From Citrobacter amalonaticus (GTDB taxonomy: Bacteria > Pseudomonadota > Gammaproteobacteria > Enterobacterales > Enterobacteriaceae): a DNA stretch of 64,000 nt. How positions within the stretch are numbered: position 1 is the stretch's first letter; each line of letters starts with the position of its first letter. The translations under genes and the position numbers were made by a program. Below are positions 19,062-27,206 of this stretch, piece after piece. The notes under the pieces are model-generated. The model did no database searches, was not told the DNA's origin, and saw nothing but the letters and a program-made list of their open reading frames with translations. Location: NCBI GenBank assembly GCA_028994555.1, contig JARDVN010000002.1:1-64000 (forward strand), given 5' to 3'.

Positions 19062-19931
19062 ATGAATGATGAAGAACTCGAACTTGCCAGAGCCGAAGCC
19101 ATGAAAGCCGATAGGTGCTTTTCAAAAGGACGGCTCAGGGACGAATTTCGGATGAAGCCTAAGCCAGGAGTAGAGCCAGTTTCGTTCTACAAAAACGGGT
19201 ATGGTGGCCAATTTGGAGTGTACCGGATAGCAGATTGCCAACCAATGCGGAGAAGGGGTTGTTCACCGGCATCACAAAAGCAAATAAGGGCGCAATCCAT
19301 CCTTTCGGTCAAGGCAAGAATGCGTAGCAACCTGGCAAAGGCCTCTGTCATGGCACAAAGGTGGGTCGCTCTGGAACCTCTGGTTCTCGATACCGAGACG
19401 ACCGGACTTGGTGAAAGAGACCAGGTGATCGAGCTGGCTGTTACTGACATCAGAGGCGCGGTTCTCCTCTGCACCAGATTACGGCCAACCGTGGAAATAG
19501 ACCCTCAGGCAATGGGTGTTCATGGCATCACCGAGACTGAGCTGTCGAATGAGCCTACGTGGACTCAAGTTGCGCCAGCTCTCGCCCGGCTTTTGTCGGG
19601 CCGTCATCTGGTGATATTTAACTCCAGTTTCGACAGTAGGATGTTGAGGCAAACAGCCAGTGCATTTGGAGACCAACTCTCTTGGTGGCAAGAGCAGAAC
19701 TGTCTGTGCGCGATGAAGCTGGCGGCTGATGCCTTTGGCTCAACCAACCGGCACGGCACAATCTCACTTGCGGATGCCACCTGCGAGGCAGGTGTGAGCT
19801 GGAAAGGTCGAGCCCATTCAGCAGCGACCGACGCTATTGCCACCGCCGACTTGGTGACAGAGATAGCCAAAGTCCAACGTGACCTCATGGTCCAGCTCCA
19901 GGAGCTTCAAAGCAAAGGTAATTTGGAATGA
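19062..19931 (+). CDS. DnaQ-like 3'-5' exonuclease
   Basis: A 289-residue protein with a C-terminal DEDDh exonuclease domain: VLDTETTGLGERDQVIEL (Asp, Glu), VIFNSSFDSRMLRQ (Asp), and HSAATDAIATADLV (His, Asp). The N-terminal ~100 residues are basic and unknown. It starts four bases after the recombinase and its end overlaps the next gene. It may be a plasmid proofreading or processing nuclease. Confidence 0.85.
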   Translation: MNDEELELARAEAMKADRCFSKGRLRDEFRMKPKPGVEPVSFYKNGYGGQFGVYRIADCQPMRRRGCSPASQKQIRAQSILSVKARMRSNLAKASVMAQRWVALEPLVLDTETTGLGERDQVIELAVTDIRGAVLLCTRLRPTVEIDPQAMGVHGITETELSNEPTWTQVAPALARLLSGRHLVIFNSSFDSRMLRQTASAFGDQLSWWQEQNCLCAMKLAADAFGSTNRHGTISLADATCEAGVSWKGRAHSAATDAIATADLVTEIAKVQRDLMVQLQELQSKGNLE

Positions 19932-20419
19932 CAGAACAATCCTACGGCGAAAGCCTCAAATTTTTCTCAGACTGGCAGAAGGACCCCGCGAAACGCACCG
20001 GCCTGAATGTGCAACACACGCTAACCAGAGGTGAATATCCTACGGTCAGCATCGAGATTGCGCCGATCAGGGCATCGGGGTCCAGCCCAGACTGGAAAAG
20101 CAAGATCACGGTGCAGCTCACTCGCGGCGAACTGACGGCGTTTTGCAGCGTTCTCTTTGGTTTGCGTAGCAAGGCTGAGGGTTCCTATCACGGCGACGCG
20201 AAGAATAAGAGCTTTGCGGTTTACAACAACGGCAAGGCCGGTGTTGCGATCATCCTTAGTGAGCGAGGAAACCAGCTCCAGAATTTCATCAATGATGACG
20301 ACCGAATGGAGCTCGCAGTCTTCGCAGTTCGCCAGCTTTCCAACGCATGGAAAGTTACCCCTTCTGATGCCATCGCGCTGCTACGCCAATCAGCGTGGAT
20401 GGACCGAAATTTGTCCTAA
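19928..20419 (+). CDS. Hypothetical protein
   Basis: A 163-residue protein whose ATG overlaps the stop of the exonuclease gene (ATGA), so the two are probably coupled. It looks soluble, with no recognised domain. A role linked to the exonuclease is possible from position only. Confidence 0.7.
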   Translation: MTEQSYGESLKFFSDWQKDPAKRTGLNVQHTLTRGEYPTVSIEIAPIRASGSSPDWKSKITVQLTRGELTAFCSVLFGLRSKAEGSYHGDAKNKSFAVYNNGKAGVAIILSERGNQLQNFINDDDRMELAVFAVRQLSNAWKVTPSDAIALLRQSAWMDRNLS

Positions 20420-20464
20420 TCGAGCAAATCTAGGCACCCTAAAAGTCGTCCTATAACCACAAAG

Positions 20465-20680
20465 TTAGACCATCATGCAAAGTGGGGTATAGAGGGTGCC
20501 AGCCCCACCCCAGCAGTCCCCCCTCAGCCACATTTCTGGCTTGCCCCGCGCTTTTCTTCTTTCTCTCTTTTTCTCTCTCTTTCTCAATCTAATCTCACAC
20601 ACGAAGGTCAAACAGGGCACCCGCCGACGCGAAGCGGAGGCGTATTCTTGCCTCTCCCCCCTCATTGCATGATGGTCTAA
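20465..20680. repeat. 216-bp unit bounded by perfect 16-bp inverted repeats
   Basis: TTAGACCATCATGCAA at 20465-20480 and its exact reverse complement at 20665-20680 enclose a gene-free stretch with a long pyrimidine tract. There is no obvious target duplication. It could be a miniature mobile unit or a pair of binding sites upstream of tus. Confidence 0.75.
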
Positions 20681-20737
20681 ATCTGTCTACTATGTAACCA
20701 ATGAACTGTTAGAACAAACCCACACATAGGCGGCAGC

Positions 20738-21613
20738 ATGGCTAAAAACTTCATATCAGAACAATTCTCGGCCATGTGCCGCGACTTAACGAACCTGTCC
20801 TCTCTTATCAAACGACTACCGCCACGGTACGCAAAAGTTGCGGCCATCCCTCCTACCGGAAAAGGAATGGAGAACGAGCCCGTCAACAAGATTGTCGTAA
20901 CTGAACAAACTGGGCGCGAAGCTCTTGAGCTGGCAGCGCACAGCTACAGAGATCTTCACATCAACCCAGACTATTCGCAGAAGTCTGCCAGGCGCACCGT
21001 GGGGGTACTCTGGTTCTCCCCTTCCAGGATTGGTGTAGCTGACGAAATTGCGGCGACGGTTGAACGCATCAACGCGGCCAAAGCTGGTATCGAGGAGTTC
21101 ATTATCTCGACGTACCCCACCAGGCAAGAGAGGTTTGAAGCACTTCGAGCGGACTGCCCTGGTGTCATGACTCTCCACCTTTACAGACAAATTCGGTGCT
21201 ATACCAATGGCGACATCGACTCTATCCGCTTCACCTGGCAACGGAAGGACTCTTTGAAGAAGCCCGTAAAAGAGGAGCTTTTGCAACGCATCAGAGAGGA
21301 GCTGGAGCGATCTGGGCCAGACTATCAACTTCCCCTGGAGCAGCTTATCCAGAAGATCGCCAGCACCCCGGAGCCTTATCTCCGGGAGCGAAGGGAAGTA
21401 AAGGTTCAACCGGTGGCAAACGTCATGGCCGCAGGGGTACTCAAAACCGTTACCGCGCCAATGCCCCTGATCGTGCTCCAGGATAAGGATGTTCAGCTCA
21501 AATTGCTTCGTAACTTTGACGCCTCAGAACAACGCAAAACTCGATCTGATAAAGCGGCATCGGAAATCCTTGGCACCTTCGGTGGAGTCACTATCGAATC
21601 CTTCCCTGGATGA
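20738..21613 (+). CDS. tus: Tus-like replication terminus-binding protein
   Basis: A 291-residue protein related to Escherichia coli Tus: CPGVMTLHLYRQIRCYTNGD corresponds to the LPGLITLNAYRTL region, IRFTWQRKDSLKKPVKEELL to the LRFGWANKHIIKNL region, and REVKVQPVANV to RPVKVQPIARV. Tus blocks the replication fork at Ter sites in one direction. No clear Ter site was found here; weak TGTAAC-containing candidates are noted elsewhere. Assignment by alignment from memory. Confidence 0.8.
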   Translation: MAKNFISEQFSAMCRDLTNLSSLIKRLPPRYAKVAAIPPTGKGMENEPVNKIVVTEQTGREALELAAHSYRDLHINPDYSQKSARRTVGVLWFSPSRIGVADEIAATVERINAAKAGIEEFIISTYPTRQERFEALRADCPGVMTLHLYRQIRCYTNGDIDSIRFTWQRKDSLKKPVKEELLQRIREELERSGPDYQLPLEQLIQKIASTPEPYLRERREVKVQPVANVMAAGVLKTVTAPMPLIVLQDKDVQLKLLRNFDASEQRKTRSDKAASEILGTFGGVTIESFPG

Positions 21614-21700
21614 ATCAGCGTGACCGCGTAACAAGGCTTTTCCGCAGCCGGAAGGGCTTTGTCCCACACAAACAATTCCAATCGACAGCAGCATGATATA

Positions 21701-21739
21701 TAATTATGATAATTACCGTATTATCGTAATTATCGTAAA
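21701..21739. promoter_or_regulatory. ATTACCGTA/ATTATCGTA repeats upstream of the KfrA-like gene
   Basis: AT-rich repeats with units ATTACCGT, ATTATCGT and AATTATCGT, related to the cluster at 16764-16809. They sit 27 bp before the KfrA-like start. KfrA proteins repress their own genes, so this is the probable operator. Confidence 0.65.
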
Positions 21740-21765
21740 CATTACAAATTAAAAGGAACGTTCTC

Positions 21766-22806
21766 ATGGCAAGAAAATTGGTTGAGTTTGACGATGTAGC
21801 GGCTGCGGCCCAAAAGCTCAAGGACGCCGGTAAACGCCCAACGGTCATCGCTATCAGAGACATCATTGGCAAGGGGAGCTTTACCACCATTTCAACGTAT
21901 CTCAAACAGTGGTCAGAGGAACACTCCCTCGATGAAGAGCTGGTAGAGGTAGTCCTTCCAGAATCGGTTATGAGCGATGCTGAGCTCTTCCTACAGAAGA
22001 TCTATACGGTAGCCAAAGCAAGCGCCGATGAACAGCTTGAGCGCGAGCGTGAACTGCTACGACAGAAAGAAATTGAGTACCAGGAAGATATGCAGCAAGC
22101 CGTGGACATGGCAAATGATGCCACCGAACGGGCTGAGCTACTGGAAGAACAACTTGAAGCTCTCACCAACAAAAAATCAGAGCTCGATGCGGCCCTTGGT
22201 AAGGCAGAAAACTCGCTATCCCTCAAGTCTGCGGAGCTAGAACGCTCACTGGCTGACATTGATAAGCTGGAAAAGCGGATCGTTGAGTTGGAGGGCAAGC
22301 TGGAGGCGAAAGCCGCAGATCTGACCCGAGCACAGGATCACCTGGAGCAAGCTAAAAGCGAAAATCGCTCTTTGAGCCAAAAATTGGCAACTACAGAGGG
22401 TGAGTTGGAGGAGCAAAAAGGCAAGAGTATAGAGCAGACAGAAAAGCTCCGGGCCGCTCAGGAACAAAAAACATCGTTGAAAGAGCAGCTCGAAAATGTA
22501 CAGGCCAAACTGGCCCAATCACAGGACTCCCTTGCCACAGCCAAAGCTCATGGCGAATCCGCTGAACGAGAGTGCCAGCGCCTATCTGGAGAGGTAGAAA
22601 AGCTGGACGCCAAATTATCCAGCGCCGAAGCAGAAGCTCGCGCTCTTGTTCAAGACAAAGGCATGATGGCTGGTCAGTTGCAGGAAAAAGACCAGCAGGC
22701 CAAGAGCCTCGAACAAAGACTCAATGATGCACTGACCAAAATTTCTGGGTTGGAGCAAGAGCTCGCTAAAGCTGGTAAGGGAGGGAAAAAGAAAGAGGAA
22801 AACTGA
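21766..22806 (+). CDS. kfrA: KfrA-like DNA-binding coiled-coil protein
   Basis: A 346-residue protein: residues 1-50 form the KfrA DNA-binding domain (KLVEFDDVAAAAQKLKDAG, then PTVIAIRDIIGKGSFTTIS) and about 70-340 is one long coiled coil rich in Glu, Lys, Gln and Ala. KfrA proteins autoregulate and aid plasmid stability by forming a scaffold. It overlaps the next gene by one base. Confidence 0.88.
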   Translation: MARKLVEFDDVAAAAQKLKDAGKRPTVIAIRDIIGKGSFTTISTYLKQWSEEHSLDEELVEVVLPESVMSDAELFLQKIYTVAKASADEQLERERELLRQKEIEYQEDMQQAVDMANDATERAELLEEQLEALTNKKSELDAALGKAENSLSLKSAELERSLADIDKLEKRIVELEGKLEAKAADLTRAQDHLEQAKSENRSLSQKLATTEGELEEQKGKSIEQTEKLRAAQEQKTSLKEQLENVQAKLAQSQDSLATAKAHGESAERECQRLSGEVEKLDAKLSSAEAEARALVQDKGMMAGQLQEKDQQAKSLEQRLNDALTKISGLEQELAKAGKGGKKKEEN

Positions 22807-23085
22807 TGGCGCGAAAGGCTAAATATTCAGAAGAGTGGCGACACAGAGCTGCGGCTCTTCAAACCAAGATTGAGGAGGCTATGACACTAGCCACCTCATC
22901 TATTGGCGACTATCGCTGGTTACACCGTCTCCATAGTTGGGTTACGGAGGTGGCTCAAGGTAAAGCCCCAGACTGGTGGACAGATCTGGATTGTGAAGTA
23001 TCCCTCCCCCCGAGAAGAAAAGCGGATCAGTACGTTCCTCTCGACACAAAAGAAGCGCATCACTCTCCAGATGTGTTTGTCGTAG
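22806..23085 (+). CDS. Small hypothetical protein, probable frameshift
   Basis: Starts MARKAKYSEEWRHRAAALQ and overlaps the kfrA stop. As written it runs to 102 residues and ends inside the helicase gene. With five instead of six Cs at 23006-23011 it gives LPREEKRISTFLSTQKKR and stops at 92 residues just before the helicase ribosome-binding site, which is the better model. Function unknown. Confidence 0.65.
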
Positions 23086-23094
23086 GGGGGCCTC

Positions 23095-24607
23095 ATGAAA
23101 CAACTTCCTCCTGACACACCAGAACAATCACTGATCACTCAGTACAAAGGGCCTCGCCTTGTCGTTAAGGCCTACGCTGGAACGGGTAAAACCACGACAC
23201 TGGTGAAGTACGCCCACAACAACCTCGATTCACGTATCCTCTACTTGGCATACAACAGGGCTATCCGCGACGAGGCAAGAGAAAAGTTTCCTGCAAACGT
23301 AGACTGCAAAACGTCCCACCAGCTTGCCTACGCCACTATAGGAAGGGGCTACCAGCACAAACTCTCCGGCAACCTAAGGCTCACCGATATTGCCCAAGCG
23401 GTGAATACCAAGAACTGGACGTTTGCCAAAGATATTCTCGATACGCTCAACGCCTTTATGTGTAGTGCAGACATGCGGATTCTTTATACGCATTTTGCTC
23501 GCGCCGATACGGGTAAAGTGCTTACGTCCAAACAGGAGAGATACCAAATCCAGGTGGTCGAAGGTGCTGAGCTCATATGGAAACGGATGACAAACGTTCA
23601 AGATCCGTTCCCGACCGTACACGATTGCTACCTCAAACAGTATCAGCTCGGGATGCCGAATCTGTCTCGCCGGTACACCACCATTCTTTTTGATGAGGCA
23701 CAAGACGCTAACCCCGTAACAAGTAGCATCGTCCTACAGCAGAACTGCAAGGTAATCCTGGTTGGAGATCGCCACCAGCAGATCTATAGGTTCAGAGGCG
23801 CAAACAACGCCCTTGATAGCAAAGAGCTCATGAACGCCGACCAACTCTATCTCACTCATAGCTTCCGCTTTGGCCCCAACGTTTCGCTGGTGGCAAACGC
23901 CCTTCTTGAACTCAAAGGTGAAACACGACCTGTTGTTGGCCGGGGACCAGCAGATCAGGTACTCATGTTTTTACCAGGTGACGTGGGCCACCGCGCAATA
24001 CTTCACCGAACCGTCATGGGGGGTTATAGAGACGGCGCTCTCTGCGACCGAATCCGGAGCGCAGGTATTCTGGGTCGGTGGAATCGACGCTTACCAGATC
24101 AATGAGCTCCAGGATTTGTACTGGTTTTCGATGGCAGAGCCAGACCGGGTAAAGAATAAGAAACTGCTTGATGAGTATGAAGACTACTTCGAGTATCAAG
24201 AAGTAGCGAAGGCGACCAAAGACCCTGAGATGATGAGGGCTGTCAAGATCATCAACAGCTACGATGAAATCCCTGAACGACTCACCACTCTACGACGCAA
24301 TACAGTCAAAGAAGAGTTTGGGGCTGACATTACGGTCTCAACAGCTCATCGGTGCAAAGGGTTGGAGTGGGACTTTGTTCAGCTCTATGACGACTTTCCG
24401 GATGTCCTGGACCCAGAGCTCGACCCAATGGCCCGTGACGATGAAATAAACCTGCTCTACGTTGCATCCACCAGAGCGATGCGAATCCTTGCGTTGAACA
24501 GCGCTGTCGAGATGGTTATCCGCTACATCACCCAAAAACGCATGGTCGAGAAGCAGATGAAGATGGCCGCAGAAGCGACAGAAGTTGAAGAGGACACGAC
24601 CAAATAG
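23095..24607 (+). CDS. UvrD/Rep-like SF1 helicase, frameshifted as written
   Basis: About 503 residues when corrected. Motifs: Walker A YAGTGKTTTLVKYA, motif Ia YLAYNRAIRDEA, motif II LFDEAQDANP, motif III VGDRHQQIYRFRGANNAL, motif V STAHRCKGLEWDFV, motif VI LLYVASTRAMR. Six Gs at 24018-24023 break the frame; five join HRTVMG to VIETALSATESG. Shorter than UvrD and lacking most of the 2B domain. Its role may be in plasmid recombination or processing during transfer. Confidence 0.88.
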
Positions 24608-24619
24608 TTTGGTCAATTC

Positions 24620-24633
24620 TTTCACATGTGAAA
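24620..24633. promoter_or_regulatory. TTTCACATGTGAAA palindrome 3
   Basis: Perfect 14-bp palindrome, extended to 16 bp (CTTT...AAAG), 12 bp after the helicase stop and before traF. Member of the dispersed backbone set. Confidence 0.85.
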
Positions 24634-24653
24634 GTTGACAAATAAAACGCTCT

Positions 24654-24674
24654 AAGCGCCCTAAATGGGCGCTT
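24654..24674. promoter_or_regulatory. AAGCGCCC/GGGCGCTT dyad upstream of traF
   Basis: Perfect 8-bp arms around TAAAT. It could be a terminator stem of the helicase gene, though there is no T run, or an activator site of the AcaCD type given its place ahead of transfer genes. Confidence 0.6.
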
Positions 24675-24741
24675 ACACCTGCCTAATTTCACGCCTCCCA
24701 CCTCTACCATATCGAGCATGGGAAAATACGTGCGTGAGACT

Positions 24742-25759
24742 ATGAAAAAATCACCTTTGAATTTACTGCTCCTTGCAGCGCTCACGCTGGGGGGCATCAC
24801 ACCAGGCTTGGGCTCAAGATGGCACAAGACCTGGTTTTTATGAGCGAAAGGAAGAGGGTTGGTTCTGGTACAAGGAAGAGCCCAAAGAACCAGAGAAAAA
24901 ACCCGAAAAGCCCAAACCAAAGCCTGTGGCAGAAGCGAAGCCTACACAGCCTAAGCCTGCTGCTCCGCTTCCGAGCGGCCCAGAAATGTTCTCAGCGGAA
25001 TGGTTCCGGGAAAACTTACCCAAGTACAAAGACCTTGCTTGGAACAATCCTACCGTTGAAAACGTCAGGACGTTTCTCTACTTGCAACGATTTGCGATAG
25101 ATCGCTCTGAACAATTTTCCGATGCTACAGAGCTGGCGGTCGTAGGTGATCCTTTCTTGGATGAAATTACTCGACGTCCTGCTGCCACGTTTGCCTCACA
25201 ACAAGTTGATCGTGACGCTGGTAACGCCAAAAACATGCTACTCAAAAGCGTAGCCGAACGCGTAGGGATATTCTTCTTCTACAAGTCCGACGATGACTAC
25301 AGTGACTTGCAAGCACCGCTCATCAAGATGTTGGAACAAGGAGAAGGATTCTCGATCATTCCTGTATCTATGGACGGCAAACCACTCCCCAGTGGGCTTT
25401 TCCCCCATTACAAAACCGATGAAGGCCATGCCAAACAACTTGGTATCGTAACTTTCCCTGCTGTTTACCTCGCATCTCCAGACGGTCAGTTCGCTCCTAT
25501 AGGACAAGGGCCAATGTCTCTTCCTGAGCTGAATCACAGGATTTTGGTCGCAGCAAAACGCAATGGTTGGGTCACAGACGAAGAGTTTAACCGTACACGT
25601 CCGGTACTCAACCTAGAAAACAACATAGCCGAACGCTTGGCCTCACCAGAGCTGGGCTCTGACCTCAAACAACTATCTCAAGCGAGCGGCGATAAAGACA
25701 ACTTTGTGCCACCGGAACAACTCATGAAGTACATCCGGGACAAATTACAGGAGAACTAA
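24742..25759 (+). CDS. traF: TraF, conjugative pilus assembly protein (frameshifted as written)
   Basis: Periplasmic thioredoxin-fold protein of the F-type transfer system, involved in pilus assembly. Start MKKSPLNLLLLAALTL is a signal peptide. Six Gs at 24789-24794 break the frame; five give LGASHQAWAQDGTRPGFYERKEEGW, joining the body of 338 residues. The thioredoxin-like half has FFFYKSDDDYSDLQAPLI but no CxxC. It is followed by traH after one base. Confidence 0.92.
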
Positions 25760-25760
25760 G

Positions 25761-27194
25761 ATGGTCACGCACAAGACATTAAAAAGGAGCCTGCTTGCCC
25801 TGAGTGTGGCGGCCAGTCTCGTCATGGCACCGACAGGGGCGATAGCCGCTAACGGCCTCCAATCACAGATGGACAAACTCTTCAATGAAATGAGCAACAC
25901 AACACCACCTGGGGTTTATGAAAGCCAACGACGTGGCGTTTTAGCTGGTGGCCGGTTCACTGCAAAGACACGAATCTTCGACGAGAACCTGGTGAGCTTT
26001 GCCCCTCCATCATGGAAAGCTGGTTGCGGTGGTGTAGATCTGTTCGGCGGTTCGCTTTCCTTCATTAACGCGGATCAAATTGTCCAACTCCTTCGGGCTG
26101 TAGCAGCCAACGCCAAGGGCTATGCCTTCCAGCTTGCGCTCGATAACGTTTTCCCGGACGGAGCGAAGTGGATAGAGAACTTCCAGAAGAAAGTGCAAGC
26201 GCTCAACCAACATCTGGGCAACTCCTGCCAGCTCGCTCAAGGTTTCGTGAACGACCTAACCAGCGGCATGGACCTTAAACACAAAACTGATGCTTCTATA
26301 ACCGCGACAACTTCCGGCCTGTATGAAGACTTCTTCGGGTCCAAGCAGGAAACCAGCGGCAAGAGTCCTCTGGAAGAACTGAAAGCCAACAAACCTGACG
26401 AATACAACAAGATGATTGGCAACATCGTCTGGAAGCAACTCAAGAGCAACAACGCCAACACCTGGTTCCAGTACGGGGATAACACCCTTCTTGAAGCGAT
26501 CATGTCTTTAACCGGCACAGTCATCATTGGTGATCTGGTAAACGACCCGAACTCAACCGGCACTGGTGCGAAAACAACCCCTCTGACGACCCTACCAGGT
26601 AACAAGATCACCTTGTCAGACCTGATTTCAGGCGGTTCTGTTGAGATCTATTCCTGTGATTCTGATACGACCAACTGCCTGAGTGCTGGCTCCAGCAATA
26701 AAACTGTCGTGCTCAAAGGTATCAAGAACCAGATCACCGATATGCTGTTAGGAACAAGCTCTACACCTGGTGTGATCTACAAATACGCAACGAACTCTGG
26801 AACCTTAACCGACCCAGAAAAGGCCTTTGTTTCTAACCTCCCCGGAGGGATTGGCACCATTGTTCGTAACTTGTCTGTCCTTTCACAGGACGGCGCTAAC
26901 CTGTTCGCAACAGAGTCATCAGGAGCGATAGCCCTGACCATGATGTATAGCTTCTCGGAAGAGTTCTTCCGCGCAGCTCGCATTGCGATGGCTAACAGCA
27001 AATCACCCTACAAGAAAGAGGCACTAGAGCTTCTCGCGCAATCGCAACAGCAAATCCGTGCTGAATACACAATCCTGTCCTCTCAATACGGCGATCTGGC
27101 AAGCCAAATTGAGAAATACAACAACCTACTGGACAACATCCGCAAGCAAAAATACATGCTGGCAACTTTGTCCAATCCTCCTAGCACGAACTAA
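25761..27194 (+). CDS. traH: TraH, conjugative pilus assembly protein
   Basis: A 477-residue periplasmic protein of the F-type system with a signal peptide (LLALSVAASLVMAPTGAIAA), the conserved GCGGVDLFGGSLSFIN segment, and a C-terminal coiled coil. TraH works with TraF and others in pilus extension and retraction. Intact, with AGGAG before the start and traG 12 bases downstream. Confidence 0.95.
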   Translation: MVTHKTLKRSLLALSVAASLVMAPTGAIAANGLQSQMDKLFNEMSNTTPPGVYESQRRGVLAGGRFTAKTRIFDENLVSFAPPSWKAGCGGVDLFGGSLSFINADQIVQLLRAVAANAKGYAFQLALDNVFPDGAKWIENFQKKVQALNQHLGNSCQLAQGFVNDLTSGMDLKHKTDASITATTSGLYEDFFGSKQETSGKSPLEELKANKPDEYNKMIGNIVWKQLKSNNANTWFQYGDNTLLEAIMSLTGTVIIGDLVNDPNSTGTGAKTTPLTTLPGNKITLSDLISGGSVEIYSCDSDTTNCLSAGSSNKTVVLKGIKNQITDMLLGTSSTPGVIYKYATNSGTLTDPEKAFVSNLPGGIGTIVRNLSVLSQDGANLFATESSGAIALTMMYSFSEEFFRAARIAMANSKSPYKKEALELLAQSQQQIRAEYTILSSQYGDLASQIEKYNNLLDNIRKQKYMLATLSNPPSTN

Positions 27195-27206
27195 GGAGCT
27201 ATTGGA

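Noticed and set aside
20560..20590. Pyrimidine-rich tract as a functional element
   Set aside because: Simple low-complexity sequence with no other support.
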